Origin: Psychroflexus sp. ALD_RP9
GTDB taxonomy: Bacteria; Bacteroidota; Bacteroidia; Flavobacteriales; Flavobacteriaceae
DNA: 64,000 nt
Reading direction: 5' to 3'
Assembly: GCF_017311165.1 (NCBI RefSeq)
Contig: NZ_CP062973.1
Location: forward strand, 620,001 to 684,000
Both the position numbers and the translations under genes were made by a program. Positions within the stretch are counted from its first letter, which is position 1. Every line of letters begins with the position of its first letter. The notes below the pieces were generated by a model. The model was not told the origin of the DNA and did no database searches. It saw only the letters and a list, made by a program, of their open reading frames with translations. Below are positions 47,857 to 60,431 of the stretch, one piece after another.

Positions 47857-48185
47857 TGAGTACATTTTCAATATTTTTAATCCTAATCGTTATCGTCGCT
47901 TTTTTATTAATCGTTGTTGTAATGGTGCAAAACCCTAAAGGTGGTGGTTTATCTTCATCTTTTGGAGGTGGTGGCTCTCAGCAAGTAGGTGGCGTAAAAC
48001 AAACATCAGATTTTTTAGACAAAAGCACGTGGGCGTTAGCAACTTTTTTATTAGTGCTAATATTATTAGCTAACTCAAGTATTTTAAGCAACAAATCGGT
48101 TGGTGATTCGAAACTTCTTGACGAAAATACAACCACTCAACCTGTAGAAAATACGAACGATTTAGATTTACCAGAAGCAGAATAA
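47856..48185 (+). CDS. secG: protein translocase subunit SecG
   Basis: 109 residues. Two membrane helices (about 3-24 and 56-75) around the signature MVQNPKGGGLSSSFGG(GG), typical of SecG. The acidic C-terminal extension (about 85-109) is common in Bacteroidota. Its start overlaps the TPR-like gene by 1 base. A strong terminator follows. Confidence 0.96.
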   Translation: MSTFSIFLILIVIVAFLLIVVVMVQNPKGGGLSSSFGGGGSQQVGGVKQTSDFLDKSTWALATFLLVLILLANSSILSNKSVGDSKLLDENTTTQPVENTNDLDLPEAE

Positions 48186-48208
48186 TTTTTTTTTTGAAAA
48201 CAATCAGA

Positions 48209-48240
48209 AAATGCCAGCTTATGACAAGCTGGCATTTTTA
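48209..48240 (+). terminator. intrinsic terminator of the miaB-secG operon
   Basis: AAATGCCAGCTT (48209-48220), 5-base loop, AAGCTGGCATTT (48226-48237), then T-rich. A perfect 12-pair stem that separates secG from groES. Confidence 0.88.
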
Positions 48241-48265
48241 TTTACTAAATGTCAGCAATTTTAAA

Positions 48266-48292
48266 TTGGCACAATTTTCGTTTAAAAATTGT
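48266..48292 (+). promoter_or_regulatory. regulatory element upstream of groES
   Basis: TTGGCAC (48266-48272) matches the -24 half of a sigma-54 promoter; the -12 position (48279-48282, CGTT) is a poor match to TTGC. It overlaps an inverted repeat ACAATTTT-CGTTTA-AAAATTGT (48271-48292). No CIRCE element and no TAnnTTTG box are visible between secG and groES. Confidence 0.45.
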
Positions 48293-48321
48293 CGTAATTA
48301 TTAAACTAAAAAATTTAAATA

Positions 48322-48597
48322 ATGGCAGTAAACATTAAACCCTTAGCAGATCGAGTGCTTGTTGAGCCTCAAGCAGCTGAAACTAAAACAGCTTCAGGAA
48401 TTATTATTCCAGAAACCGCTAAAGAAAAACCACAACGCGGTAAAGTGGTAGCCGTAGGTAAAGGCAAAAAAGACCATGAAATGACGGTAAAGGAAGGTGA
48501 TATTGTTCTCTATGGTAAGTATGCCGGAACAGAATTAAAACATGATGGTGAAGATTACCTAATCATGCGCGAAGACGATATATTAGCAATTGTATAA
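48322..48597 (+). CDS. groES: co-chaperonin GroES
   Basis: 91 residues, standard for the family; forms the heptameric lid of GroEL. Seen: [26 protein letters not shown] (ends shown) with the mobile loop, and [26 protein letters not shown] at the end. 27 bases before groEL. Confidence 0.98.
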   Translation: MAVNIKPLADRVLVEPQAAETKTASGIIIPETAKEKPQRGKVVAVGKGKKDHEMTVKEGDIVLYGKYAGTELKHDGEDYLIMREDDILAIV

Positions 48598-48618
48598 TTA
48601 ATATAACTCTAAAAATAA

Positions 48619-50259
<1,641 letters not shown>

Positions 50260-50282
50260 TTTTTATTATCATATTATTCTTT

Positions 50283-50312
50283 AAAAGCCGTTCCAAAATT
50301 GGAACGGCTTTT
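50283..50312 (+). terminator. intrinsic terminator of groESL
   Basis: AAAAGCCGTTCC, 6-base loop, GGAACGGCTTTT and further T. Perfect 12-pair stem. Confidence 0.9.
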
Positions 50313-50376
50313 TTATTTTTAAACTTAACGAACAAGAGATAGTCTCAAATGTGTATTTTTAATCTAAAAAGCATTT

Positions 50377-51840
50377 ATGAAACAATTAGCCTACATCACG
50401 TTTTTTATTAGTCTAGTTAACTTTGGCTGGGCTCAAGAAAAATCTATTACTCAACATAGTGTAGATATTAATGGAGAATCTCTTAATTATACTGCAGAAG
50501 TATCGACACTTCCGCTTTTGAATGATCATGGAGAAGCTATTGCTAACATTCAATACACCTATTACACTAAAAAAAGTAAAGCTTACAAAACCAGACCATT
50601 AGTTATTTCTTTTAACGGCGGACCAGGTTCGGGTTCTGTTTGGATGCATTTAGCTTATACTGGACCACGTGTTCTCAAGATTTCAGACGAAGGTTTTCCG
50701 GTACAGCCTTATGGACATAAACAAAATCCTTTTAGTATTCTTGATGTTGCAGATATTGTTTATGTTAATCCTGTCAACACAGGTTATTCAAGACCAGTTC
50801 TAAATGAAAAAGGAGAATTTGATAAATCTAAGTTTTTTGGTGTCAACGCAGATATTAATTATTTATCAGAGTGGATCAATACATTTGTTACCAAAAAAGA
50901 TAAATGGTTAGCTCCAAAATTTTTGATTGGTGAAAGCTATGGAACAACTCGTGTTTCTGGCTTAGCAAATGCACTTCAAAATCAGCATTGGATGTATATT
51001 AATGGTGTTATATTAGTTTCTCCAACTGAATTAGGACTTGATTTAACTGGACCTGTTGAAATCGCCAATCGCTTACCTTACTTTGCCGCTGCTGCTTGGT
51101 ATCATAACAAATTAGAACCAAACTTACAAAACAAACCTATTTTAGAAATGCTAAAAGAGGTTGAAGATTACACGATTAATATTTTAACACCAGCACTTAT
51201 AAAAGGTGGCTTTTTAAAGGACACCAAAAAACAACAGGTTGCTAACCAAATGGCGAAATATGCTGGTATTAAACCTGAAATTTTCTTAGACAACAATTTA
51301 GATGTTAGCTACAACTTATTCTGGAAAACACTTAAAAAAAATGACGGCTTTACAGTTGGCAGGTTAGATTCAAGATATTTGGGATTAGATGAAAAAACTG
51401 CTGGAACAAGACCTGATTACAATGCTGAGTTAACCTCATGGCTTCAGTCTTTTACGCCTGCAATAAACAACTACTATAGAAATGAACTAAATTATAGAAC
51501 AGATCTTAAGTATAACATGTTTGGTAATGTTTATCCTTGGGATAGAACTCAAAACAATAATACAGGCAAACAGCTTCGACAAGCTATGGCACAAAATCCT
51601 AGTTTAAATGTTATGATTCAATCAGGGTTGTTTGATGGAGCAACAACTTATTTTAATGCAAAATATACCATGTGGCACATAGATGATAGTGGAAAATTAA
51701 AAGATCGATTTACATTTAAAACCTACGAAAGTGGCCATATGATGTATTTAAGGAGAGATGATCTTGAGACAGCTAATAATGATTTAAGAGAATTTATTTT
51801 AAAAAGTATACCTAAAGAAAATAAACCTATTAAATATTAA
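50377..51840 (+). CDS. secreted S10 serine carboxypeptidase-like protein
   Basis: 487 residues, signal peptide (about 1-19, ending GWAQ). The alpha/beta-hydrolase core has the oxyanion segment SFNGGPGSGSVW, nucleophile S187 in GESYGTTR, Asp in SGLFDGATTY and His in YESGHMMYL, so the catalytic triad is complete. S10 enzymes trim C-terminal residues of peptides; bacterial members are exported. Single gene, converging on the azurin gene over a shared terminator. Confidence 0.92.
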   Translation: MKQLAYITFFISLVNFGWAQEKSITQHSVDINGESLNYTAEVSTLPLLNDHGEAIANIQYTYYTKKSKAYKTRPLVISFNGGPGSGSVWMHLAYTGPRVLKISDEGFPVQPYGHKQNPFSILDVADIVYVNPVNTGYSRPVLNEKGEFDKSKFFGVNADINYLSEWINTFVTKKDKWLAPKFLIGESYGTTRVSGLANALQNQHWMYINGVILVSPTELGLDLTGPVEIANRLPYFAAAAWYHNKLEPNLQNKPILEMLKEVEDYTINILTPALIKGGFLKDTKKQQVANQMAKYAGIKPEIFLDNNLDVSYNLFWKTLKKNDGFTVGRLDSRYLGLDEKTAGTRPDYNAELTSWLQSFTPAINNYYRNELNYRTDLKYNMFGNVYPWDRTQNNNTGKQLRQAMAQNPSLNVMIQSGLFDGATTYFNAKYTMWHIDDSGKLKDRFTFKTYESGHMMYLRRDDLETANNDLREFILKSIPKENKPIKY

Positions 51841-51860
51841 TTTTAAAGCTACATAAAACT

Positions 51861-51896
51861 AAAAAAGCGAGGTAAAATTATACCTTGCTTTTTTTT
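51861..51896. terminator. terminator between convergent S10 and azurin genes
   Basis: AAAAAAGCGAGGTA, loop AAATTA, TACCTTGCTTTTTTTT with one wobble; A run on one side and T run on the other, so usable in both directions. Confidence 0.75.
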
Positions 51897-51913
51897 AAAT
51901 TATATACTTAAAA

Positions 51914-52426
51914 TTATTCAACTATAAATTTTCCTTTCATCAGAGCTAAGTGACCTGGAAAGCTACATATAAAATCATATTCACCTTTCTCAGGTGCATC
52001 AAAAGTAATGGTTGTTTTTTCACCACCACCTAACATTTTTGTATGAACAATTACGCTTTCAGTATTTTCTGGGATATAATTATTATCTTTAAATTCAACT
52101 GCTGTGGCTCCGAATTCCTGCACATTAGTTCCTTGAGTTAACAAAACAAAATTATGCCCCATTGTTTCTACACTCATTTTACCAACATGCTCTAAAGTTA
52201 ATTCAACCTTATCGCCAGCCTTAACTCGTATTTCAGAAAGGTTATACTTCATTTGGTCATTACCTGTTAACCTAACTTTTGTAACACCATCTTCATTGGC
52301 TGTTTTGGTTTCTTCAACTTTTGGAGTTGAATTTAATTTGATTTCTTTTTCTTCCTTTTTTTCTGTGTTGGACCCACAAGCTGCAAAAAGTATTGAAAAA
52401 CTTAATATTGAAATTTTCTTAAACAT
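51914..52426 (-). CDS. azurin-like cupredoxin lipoprotein
   Basis: 170 residues. Lipoprotein signal with Cys 17 (FAACGSN), a short charged linker, and an azurin domain (about 45-170) with copper ligands His in GHNFVLL, then Cys, His and Met in CSFPGHLALMKG. A periplasm-side electron carrier anchored to a membrane. The partner is unknown; no cytochrome gene is in the window. It lies 31 bases after gltA on the same strand. Confidence 0.92.
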   Translation of the reverse strand: MFKKISILSFSILFAACGSNTEKKEEKEIKLNSTPKVEETKTANEDGVTKVRLTGNDQMKYNLSEIRVKAGDKVELTLEHVGKMSVETMGHNFVLLTQGTNVQEFGATAVEFKDNNYIPENTESVIVHTKMLGGGEKTTITFDAPEKGEYDFICSFPGHLALMKGKFIVE

Positions 52427-52457
52427 TTTTGATATTATTTTGATTAAATTTTATAGA

Positions 52458-53738
52458 TTATCTATTATCTAACTCTTTAAAACTTCTTTGATTTTCACCA
52501 ACATAGACCTGTCTTGGTCTACCAATAGGTTCTTTTTTCAATCTCATTTCTCTCCATTGAGCAATCCATCCTGGCAATCTACCTAAAGCAAACATTACCG
52601 TAAACATATCTGTTGGTATACCTAAAGCTCTATAAATAATCCCTGAATAGAAATCAACGTTAGGATAAAGTTTACGTTTAACGAAATAATCATCTTCTAA
52701 AGCCTCTTTTTCTAAACCTTTAGCAATGTCAAGTATAGGATCTTCTACACCTAAATTACCTAAAACTTCGTCTGCAGATTTTTTTATGATTTTAGCACGT
52801 GGATCGAAATTTTTGTAAACACGGTGACCAAAGCCCATAAGCCTGAATGGATCTTCTTTGTCTTTGGCTTTAGCCATATATTTTTTGGTATCGCCACCAT
52901 CTTCTTTAATTCCTTCTAGCATTTCAATAACGGCTTGGTTAGCACCACCATGAAGTGGTCCCCAAAGTGCAGATATACCTGCTGAAATCGATGCAAATAA
53001 ACCAGCATGAGATGAACCAACAATTCTAACTGTAGAAGTTGAACAATTTTGCTCGTGGTCGGCGTGAAGTATTAATAATTTGTTTAGCGCTGATGCGATG
53101 ACAGGATCAACATCATAATCTTGATTAGGTTTTTTGAACATCATTTTTAAGACGTTTTCTACATAACCAAGATTGTTATCACCATAGTCAAGTGGTTGAC
53201 CTGTACGCTTTCTTAAAGCCCAAGCACATATAACAGGAAATTTAGCAAGTAATTTAATGATTGCATTGTACATTTCTTCTTTAGAATCTACATTCACAGA
53301 AGATGGGTTAAATGCAATTAGTGCACTTGTAAGTGACGAAACAACACCCATTGGATGAGCAGATTTAGGAAAACCATCTAAAATCTTCTTCATCTCCTCA
53401 TCTACATTAGATTCTGATTTAATATCTGCATAGAATTTATCTAGTTCAGATTTTGTAGGTAATTCACCAAAAATTAAAAGATATGCAACTTCTAAGAAAC
53501 TAGCTTTATCAGCAAGCTCTTCAATTGAATATCCTCTATATCTAAGAATTCCTTCTTCACCATTTAGAAAAGTAATTCCACTTTCGCAAGAGCCTGTATT
53601 TTTAAATCCTCTATCTAAAGTAATTAAACCTTTTGTAGAAGCTCTTAACGTAGAGATATCTATAGCATGTTCATTTTCGGTTCCTTTAACTACTGGCAAC
53701 TCGTAAGAATTACCGTCAAAATCTATTTTGGCTTTCAT
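52458..53738 (-). CDS. gltA: citrate synthase
   Basis: First step of the TCA cycle. 426 residues, type II (long) form. Catalytic region: LILHADHEQNCST (His), LWGPLHGGANQAV (His) and MGFGHRVYKNFDPRAK (His), with Asp near NVDFYSG. Start ATG at 53738. Between eno and azurin on the same strand; TAAATTTG -7 box is just upstream and a long stem-loop lies between eno and this gene. Confidence 0.98.
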   Translation of the reverse strand: MKAKIDFDGNSYELPVVKGTENEHAIDISTLRASTKGLITLDRGFKNTGSCESGITFLNGEEGILRYRGYSIEELADKASFLEVAYLLIFGELPTKSELDKFYADIKSESNVDEEMKKILDGFPKSAHPMGVVSSLTSALIAFNPSSVNVDSKEEMYNAIIKLLAKFPVICAWALRKRTGQPLDYGDNNLGYVENVLKMMFKKPNQDYDVDPVIASALNKLLILHADHEQNCSTSTVRIVGSSHAGLFASISAGISALWGPLHGGANQAVIEMLEGIKEDGGDTKKYMAKAKDKEDPFRLMGFGHRVYKNFDPRAKIIKKSADEVLGNLGVEDPILDIAKGLEKEALEDDYFVKRKLYPNVDFYSGIIYRALGIPTDMFTVMFALGRLPGWIAQWREMRLKKEPIGRPRQVYVGENQRSFKELDNR

Positions 53739-53797
53739 ATATTTAGTTTTAAATGAGTGATTACAAATTTAATAATTTACATGTTAATTGGGAGTTA

Positions 53798-53833
53798 ATA
53801 AGCCTTAATAAAAAGGGATTTATTAAGGCTTAT
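53798..53833 (-). terminator. perfect stem-loop between eno and gltA
   Basis: ATAAGCCTTAATAAA (53798-53812) pairs perfectly with TTTATTAAGGCTTAT (53819-53833), 15 pairs, 6-base loop. No long T run follows on the reverse strand, so it may be a weak terminator for eno or an mRNA-end stabiliser. Confidence 0.6.
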
Positions 53834-53864
53834 CGTTAAACTTATCTAAAAATGAAATAGAAAA

Positions 53865-55334
<1,470 letters not shown>

Positions 55335-55365
55335 TCATTATAAATAATCTTTACAAAAAAAAGCT

Positions 55366-55908
55366 ATGAGAAAGATTAAATTATTTATGCTAATTGCATT
55401 ATTAAATTTTAGTGCATTATCTATTGCACAAAACAAAATGGTAGGTGGAGCCGAAATGTACCCATCTAAAAATATTATTGAAAATGCTGTGAATTCAGAA
55501 ATTCACACAACACTTGTTACAGCAGTGAAAGCAGCTGATTTAGTTACAACATTACAAAGTGACGGACCATTTACTGTTTTTGCACCGACAAACTCAGCAT
55601 TTGAAAAAGTGCCAGCCGATGCCTTAGAAAATCTATTAAAGCCTGAAAACAAAAAGCAACTTCAAACTGTTTTAACTTATCATGTCGTTGCTGGGAACTA
55701 TATGGCAAAAGATGTTGTTAATTTAATTAATAAAAACAACGGTAAAGCTAAGGTTAAAACAGTAAGTGGTAATTATATTACTTTAATGTTAGATGGCAAT
55801 TCAGTGATAATTCAAGATAATAATGGAAACAAATCAAAAGTTACGATAGCAGACGTAAAACAATCAAACGGTGTTATTCATGTTATAGATACTGTTCTAT
55901 TACCTTAG
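55366..55908 (+). CDS. secreted fasciclin-domain protein
   Basis: 180 residues, signal peptide (about 1-21, ending SIAQN), then one FAS1 domain with HTTLVTAVKAADLVTTL, PFTVFAPTNSAFEKVP and YHVVAGNY, and the C-terminal NGVIHVIDTVLLP. FAS1 domains mediate adhesion; no sorting domain of type IX secretion is seen. Single gene, converging on carA over a two-way terminator. Confidence 0.94.
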   Translation: MRKIKLFMLIALLNFSALSIAQNKMVGGAEMYPSKNIIENAVNSEIHTTLVTAVKAADLVTTLQSDGPFTVFAPTNSAFEKVPADALENLLKPENKKQLQTVLTYHVVAGNYMAKDVVNLINKNNGKAKVKTVSGNYITLMLDGNSVIIQDNNGNKSKVTIADVKQSNGVIHVIDTVLLP

Positions 55909-55926
55909 ATTGTGATTAGAATTTAG

Positions 55927-55956
55927 AAAAGCCGTCTTTTTAAAAAGACGGCTTTT
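55927..55956. terminator. two-way terminator between fasciclin gene and carA
   Basis: AAAAGCCGTCTTTTT (55927-55941) and its exact complement AAAAAGACGGCTTTT (55942-55956). Perfect 30-base palindrome with T run, 2 bases from the carA stop. Confidence 0.9.
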
Positions 55957-55957
55957 T

Positions 55958-57064
55958 TTATTTAACCATTTGAATAAAATCATCAAATAAATAAGTTGCA
56001 TCATTTGGACCTGGTCCAGCTTCAGGATGATATTGTACAGAAAATGCCTTTCTATTTTTTAGCCTTATGCCGGCAATGGTTTGATCATTTAGATGAAGAT
56101 GTGTGACTTCAACATCTTGATTTGCTTCGGTTTGCTCTTTATCTATGGCAAAACCGTGATTTTGTGAGGTTATTTCACTTTTACCAGTTATTAAGTTTTT
56201 AACAGGATGGTTAATACCTCTGTGACCATTATGCATTTTGTAGGTAGAAATGCCAAGTGCTTGGGCTAGGATTTGGTGACCTAAACAAATTCCAAAAAGC
56301 GGCATATCTTTGTCAAGTAAAGATTTTACAAGTTGAGTGACATCTTTTAATGGCTGAGGATCACCTGGCCCATTAGAAACAAAAATAGCATCAGGTTGTA
56401 TGTTCAAAATTTCATCTAAAGAAGCATTGTATGGAAAAACGGTTAATTGAGAATTCCTCTTAAGTAAATGCTTCAAAATATTAGTTTTACAGCCTAAATC
56501 TAGAACTGCAATTTTAGGTCCTGAATTAGACTCACCTAGATGATAAATTGAAGAAGTTGAAACTTTTGAGGCCAGCTCTAATCCTTTCATTTTTGGATGA
56601 TTAGATAGTTTTTCCTTAAGTAAATCAATACCTAACTCTAAATTACCAATAATAGCATTCATGGCGCCATGTTTTCTAATGTGACGAACTAAAGCACGAG
56701 TGTCTACGTCTGAAATACCTTGGAGTTTGTCTTGTTCTAAGAAAGTCTGTAAACTAGAATTAGAATTAACACGAGAGTTGTTTAAGGAAAAGTTTTTACA
56801 AACAAGGCCTGAAATCTGAATAGAATCAGACTCACTTTCATCTAAATTTATACCATAATTACCAATATGGGCATTTGTGGTGACCATAATTTGCCCAAAA
56901 TATGATGGGTCTGTAAATATTTCTTGGTAACCTGTCATTCCGGTATTAAAACATATTTCTCCAAGGCTGTAGTTAAGGTTACCTATTGCCTTACCAAAGA
57001 AAACCGTACCATCTTCAAGTATAACTACTGCTTTAGATTTTTCTTTAAAAAAAGTTGTGCTCAT
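55958..57064 (-). CDS. carA: carbamoyl-phosphate synthase small subunit
   Basis: Glutamine amidotransferase subunit supplying ammonia for arginine and pyrimidine synthesis. 368 residues. N-terminal CPSase_sm part (VFFGKAIGN, GYQEIFTDPSY), then class I GATase with nucleophile Cys in GICLGHQILA and His/Glu in SVQYHPEAGPGP. carB is not in the window. Directly downstream of the rplQ terminator on the same strand. Confidence 0.98.
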   Translation of the reverse strand: MSTTFFKEKSKAVVILEDGTVFFGKAIGNLNYSLGEICFNTGMTGYQEIFTDPSYFGQIMVTTNAHIGNYGINLDESESDSIQISGLVCKNFSLNNSRVNSNSSLQTFLEQDKLQGISDVDTRALVRHIRKHGAMNAIIGNLELGIDLLKEKLSNHPKMKGLELASKVSTSSIYHLGESNSGPKIAVLDLGCKTNILKHLLKRNSQLTVFPYNASLDEILNIQPDAIFVSNGPGDPQPLKDVTQLVKSLLDKDMPLFGICLGHQILAQALGISTYKMHNGHRGINHPVKNLITGKSEITSQNHGFAIDKEQTEANQDVEVTHLHLNDQTIAGIRLKNRKAFSVQYHPEAGPGPNDATYLFDDFIQMVK

Positions 57065-57073
57065 GAAATTAGA

Positions 57074-57110
57074 TTAAAAAAAAAGGGATAAATGCGACAT
57101 TTATCCCTTT
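57074..57110 (-). terminator. terminator of the ribosomal protein operon
   Basis: Reverse-strand AAAGGGATAAATG, 3-base loop, CATTTATCCCTTT (13 perfect pairs, 57082-57110) followed by nine or more T. Confidence 0.92.
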
Positions 57111-57135
57111 TAGATTATAAATATTTAGAGAAATA

Positions 57136-57621
57136 TTATTCATTCTCGTTTTTTACTTTATCCTCAGAATTGCCTTCTGTTGTAGTTGGTTCTGACTTAG
57201 TTTTTTTACCTGCTCTACGAGTTGATTTTTGTTTAGATTTATTGTTGTCTAAGTTATAAACATCATTAAAATCTACAAGCTCAATCATAGCCATTTCTGC
57301 AGCGTCACCTAAACGGTTGCCAAGTTTAATAATTCTGGTATAACCACCAGGTCGATCTCCTACTTTTGGGGCTACCTCTCTAAATAACTCAATAACTGCT
57401 TCTTTTTCTCTTAATGAAGAAAAAACAAGTCTACGGTTATGTGTAGTATCGAGCTTCGACTTTGTAATAATTGGCTCAATAAATTTTCTTAATGCTTTAG
57501 CTTTAGCTAAAGTCGTGTTGATTCTTTTATGTGCAATAAGCGAACAAGCCATATTTGAAAGCATTGCTTTTCTGTGTGAGGTCGTTCTACTTAAATGATT
57601 AAATTTCTTTCCGTGTCTCAT
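57136..57621 (-). CDS. rplQ: ribosomal protein L17 (bL17)
   Basis: 161 residues, longer than the about 120-residue core because of a C-terminal Lys/Thr/Glu-rich tail (about 122-161) usual in Bacteroidota. Core motif [21 protein letters not shown]. Last gene of the operon. Confidence 0.98.
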   Translation of the reverse strand: MRHGKKFNHLSRTTSHRKAMLSNMACSLIAHKRINTTLAKAKALRKFIEPIITKSKLDTTHNRRLVFSSLREKEAVIELFREVAPKVGDRPGGYTRIIKLGNRLGDAAEMAMIELVDFNDVYNLDNNKSKQKSTRRAGKKTKSEPTTTEGNSEDKVKNENE

Positions 57622-57641
57622 CGTTACAATTTTTAGACGTC

Positions 57642-58634
57642 TTAGTCTTTATCTAGTTTATATTTAGAAAGATCCATACCGAAATCAAGACCTTTATTTT
57701 CAACTAACTCTTCTAATTCAGTTAAAGATTTCTTACCAAAGTTTCTGAATTTCATTAAATCACTTTTATTGTAAGAAACTAGGTCTCCAAGAGTTTCAAC
57801 TTCAGCTGCTTTCAAGCAATTTAAGGCTCTTACTGATAAATCTAAATCTACAAGTTTAGTTTTTAACAATTGTCGCATGTGAAGTGATTCTTCATCATAA
57901 GTTTCAGCTTGAGCTAACTCGTCAGTTTCAAGAGTAATTCTCTCATCAGAAAACAACATGAAATGATGAATTAATGTTTTTGCTGCTTCAGTTAATGCAT
58001 CTTTAGGATGAATTGATCCGTCACTAATAATTTCGAAAACAAGTTTTTCGTAATCAGTTTTTTGCTCAACTCTATAATTTTCAATACTATACTTAACATT
58101 TTTAATAGGTGTAAATATAGAATCTGTAAAAATTGTTCCTATTGGAGATTTAGAATTTTTATTCTCTTCAGCTGTGACGTATCCACGACCTTTTTCGATA
58201 GATAATTCTAAATTAATAGATACAGATGACTCGAGGTTACAGATAACCAAATCAGGGTTAAGTACATCAAAACCAGAAACAAATTTTTGAAAGTCGCCCG
58301 CTGTAATTTGATCTTTACCTGTTAATGAAACTGAAACAGTTTCATTGTCAACGTCGTCAAGACGCTTTTTAAATCGAACTTGTTTAAGGTTAAGTATAAT
58401 TTCGGTAACATCTTCTACTACACCTTTAATTGTAGAAAACTCGTGTTCTACACCTTCAATTCTTACAGATGTAATTGCAAAGCCCTCTAACGATGAGAGT
58501 AATACTCTTCGCAGTGCATTACCAACAGTTAAACCATAACCTGGCTCAAGTGGTCTGAATTCAAATTTGCCCTCAAATTCTGTAGAATCAATCATGATTA
58601 CTTTATCGGGCTTTTGGAAATTAAATAATGCCAT
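57642..58634 (-). CDS. rpoA: RNA polymerase alpha subunit
   Basis: 330 residues. N-terminal dimerisation domain ([25 protein letters not shown], ends shown) and C-terminal helix-hairpin domain ([38 protein letters not shown] ends). 17 bases after rpsD. Confidence 0.99.
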   Translation of the reverse strand: MALFNFQKPDKVIMIDSTEFEGKFEFRPLEPGYGLTVGNALRRVLLSSLEGFAITSVRIEGVEHEFSTIKGVVEDVTEIILNLKQVRFKKRLDDVDNETVSVSLTGKDQITAGDFQKFVSGFDVLNPDLVICNLESSVSINLELSIEKGRGYVTAEENKNSKSPIGTIFTDSIFTPIKNVKYSIENYRVEQKTDYEKLVFEIISDGSIHPKDALTEAAKTLIHHFMLFSDERITLETDELAQAETYDEESLHMRQLLKTKLVDLDLSVRALNCLKAAEVETLGDLVSYNKSDLMKFRNFGKKSLTELEELVENKGLDFGMDLSKYKLDKD

Positions 58635-58651
58635 AGTTTTACTGTAAGTGA

Positions 58652-59257
58652 TTATTTAGAATATAGTTCGACGATGTACTGCTCGTTGATGTTTTCAGGA
58701 ATTTGGAGTCTCTCAGGTATATTAACATAAGTTCCTTCAAGCTTTTCACTATTCCATGTTATCCATTCATATGTAGAACTATTGTTAGACAATGAATTTT
58801 GGATTGCTAATAGAGATTTTGACTTTTCTCTGACTCCAACTACATCATTAGCTCTTAATTGATAAGAAGGAATATTAACGATTTCGCCGTTAACGACAAT
58901 GTGCTTGTGTGAAACTAATTGTCTTGCGGCACGTCTTGATGGAGCAATACCCATTCTGAAAACAACATTATCAAGTCTTGATTCACAAAGTTGTAGTAAT
59001 TTTTCACCTGTAATACCTTGTGATTTACTTGCTTTTTCGAAAAGATTTCTAAATTGCTTTTCTAGGATACCGTATGTGTACTTTGCCTTTTGTTTCTCCA
59101 TTAATTGGACAGCATATTCAGACTTTTTACCTCTTCTACGGTTATTACCATGTTGTCCAGGAGGATAATTTCTTTTTTCAAAAGATTTATCGTCTCCGAA
59201 AATTGGCTCGCCAAATTTTCTTGCTATTTTAGTTTTAGGACCTCTGTATCTTGCCAT
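58652..59257 (-). CDS. rpsD: ribosomal protein S4 (uS4)
   Basis: 201 residues. [20 protein letters not shown] start, NYPPGQHG, S4 domain (about 92-155, [20 protein letters not shown]). It lacks the N-terminal zinc Cys cluster, so it is the Cys-free form. S4 often represses its own operon in E. coli; no site is tested here. Confidence 0.98.
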   Translation of the reverse strand: MARYRGPKTKIARKFGEPIFGDDKSFEKRNYPPGQHGNNRRRGKKSEYAVQLMEKQKAKYTYGILEKQFRNLFEKASKSQGITGEKLLQLCESRLDNVVFRMGIAPSRRAARQLVSHKHIVVNGEIVNIPSYQLRANDVVGVREKSKSLLAIQNSLSNNSSTYEWITWNSEKLEGTYVNIPERLQIPENINEQYIVELYSK

Positions 59258-59323
59258 TTTTGTATTGATTTAAATTTATCATGGATTAAGGTCTCACTTC
59301 CTCCGATGATATTAATAATTTTA

Positions 59324-59707
59324 TTAAACTCTTCTTCTTTTTGGTGGGCGACATCCATTGTGAGGGATTGGTGTCACGTCAATAATTTCAGTCACTTCAA
59401 TACCTGAGTTGTGTATAGATCTAATTGCAGATTCTCTGCCATTACCAGGACCTTTTACATAAACTTTCACTTTACGTAAACCTAACTCGTAAGCAACTTT
59501 TGAAGCATCTTCTGCAGATAATTGAGCTGCGTAAGGTGTATTTTTTTTACTACCTCTAAAACCCATTTTACCAGCTGATGACCAGGAAATAACGTCGCCT
59601 TTTTTATTAGCTAAAGATACTATCACATTGTTAAATGAGGCGAAAACATGGGCTTCACCTGTAGCGTCGACAACTACTTTTCTCTTTTTAGTTGATGATT
59701 TTGCCAT
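59324..59707 (-). CDS. rpsK: ribosomal protein S11 (uS11)
   Basis: 127 residues, with [13 protein letters not shown] start ([14 protein letters not shown]), [28 protein letters not shown] and the [17 protein letters not shown] end ([19 protein letters not shown]). 9 bases after rpsM. Confidence 0.98.
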   Translation of the reverse strand: MAKSSTKKRKVVVDATGEAHVFASFNNVIVSLANKKGDVISWSSAGKMGFRGSKKNTPYAAQLSAEDASKVAYELGLRKVKVYVKGPGNGRESAIRSIHNSGIEVTEIIDVTPIPHNGCRPPKRRRV

Positions 59708-59715
59708 AATAATTA

Positions 59716-60090
59716 TTATTTAGTTACCTTTTTCTTGTTAGCAACTGTTTTTCTTCTACCTTTTCTTGTGCGAGAGTTATTTTTGGTTCTTTGACCTCTT
59801 AGAGGTAAACCAACTCTATGTCTGATTCCACGGTTACAACCTATGTCCATCAATCTCTTAATGTTCATTTGAACCTCTGATCTTAACTCACCTTCAATAG
59901 TATAGTTAGCAATAGCCTCACGAATTTTTGAAATTTGCTCATCAGACCAATCTGACACTTTAATGTTTTCATCAACATTAGCAATTTCTAAAATTTCTTT
60001 TGCTCTACTTTGGCCTATTCCGAAAATATAAGTTAACGAAATTACGCCACGTTTTTGTTTTGGGATATCAACACCTGCGATTCTTGCCAT
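59716..60090 (-). CDS. rpsM: ribosomal protein S13 (uS13)
   Basis: 124 residues. Starts [15 protein letters not shown], has [13 protein letters not shown] and the C-terminal [20 protein letters not shown]. Confidence 0.98.
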   Translation of the reverse strand: MARIAGVDIPKQKRGVISLTYIFGIGQSRAKEILEIANVDENIKVSDWSDEQISKIREAIANYTIEGELRSEVQMNIKRLMDIGCNRGIRHRVGLPLRGQRTKNNSRTRKGRRKTVANKKKVTK

Positions 60091-60092
60091 AA

Positions 60093-60209
60093 CTACCCTT
60101 GTCTTTGTTTAAATTTAGGATTCTTTTTGTTAATTACATAAAGTCTGCCCTTTCTACGGACAATTTTGCAATCAGAACTTCTCTTTTTAATTGATGCTCT
60201 AACTTTCAT
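60093..60209 (-). CDS. rpmJ: ribosomal protein L36 (bL36), Cys-poor form
   Basis: 38 residues from the ATG at 60209 ([20 protein letters not shown]) to TAG at 60093-60095. Only one Cys (C14) and no zinc His, so this is the zinc-free form. Easily missed because of its size. 2 bases before rpsM, 4 bases after infA. Confidence 0.96.
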   Translation of the reverse strand: MKVRASIKKRSSDCKIVRRKGRLYVINKKNPKFKQRQG

Positions 60210-60213
60210 AATC

Positions 60214-60429
60214 TTAATATCTATAAGTTATTCGAGCCTTAGTTAAATCATAAGGGCTCATTTCTAATTTTACTTTATCTCCTGGTAAAAGTTTAATGTA
60301 ATGCATTCTCATTTTACCAGAAATATGAGCTGTTACAACGTGTTCGTTTTCTAGCTCCACTCTAAACATTGCATTTGACAATGCTTCTATAATAGTTCCG
60401 TCTTGTTCAATTGAAGGTTGTTTAGCCAT
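60214..60429 (-). CDS. infA: translation initiation factor IF-1
   Basis: 71 residues, one S1/OB domain: [44 protein letters not shown] ends, [11 protein letters not shown]. Between secY and rpmJ, as in most bacteria. Confidence 0.98.
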   Translation of the reverse strand: MAKQPSIEQDGTIIEALSNAMFRVELENEHVVTAHISGKMRMHYIKLLPGDKVKLEMSPYDLTKARITYRY

Positions 60430-60431
60430 AA

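Noticed and set aside
48186..48321. CIRCE/HrcA site before groESL
   Set aside because: The expected inverted repeat TTAGCACTC-N9-GAGTGCTAA is not present; the repeat found is different.
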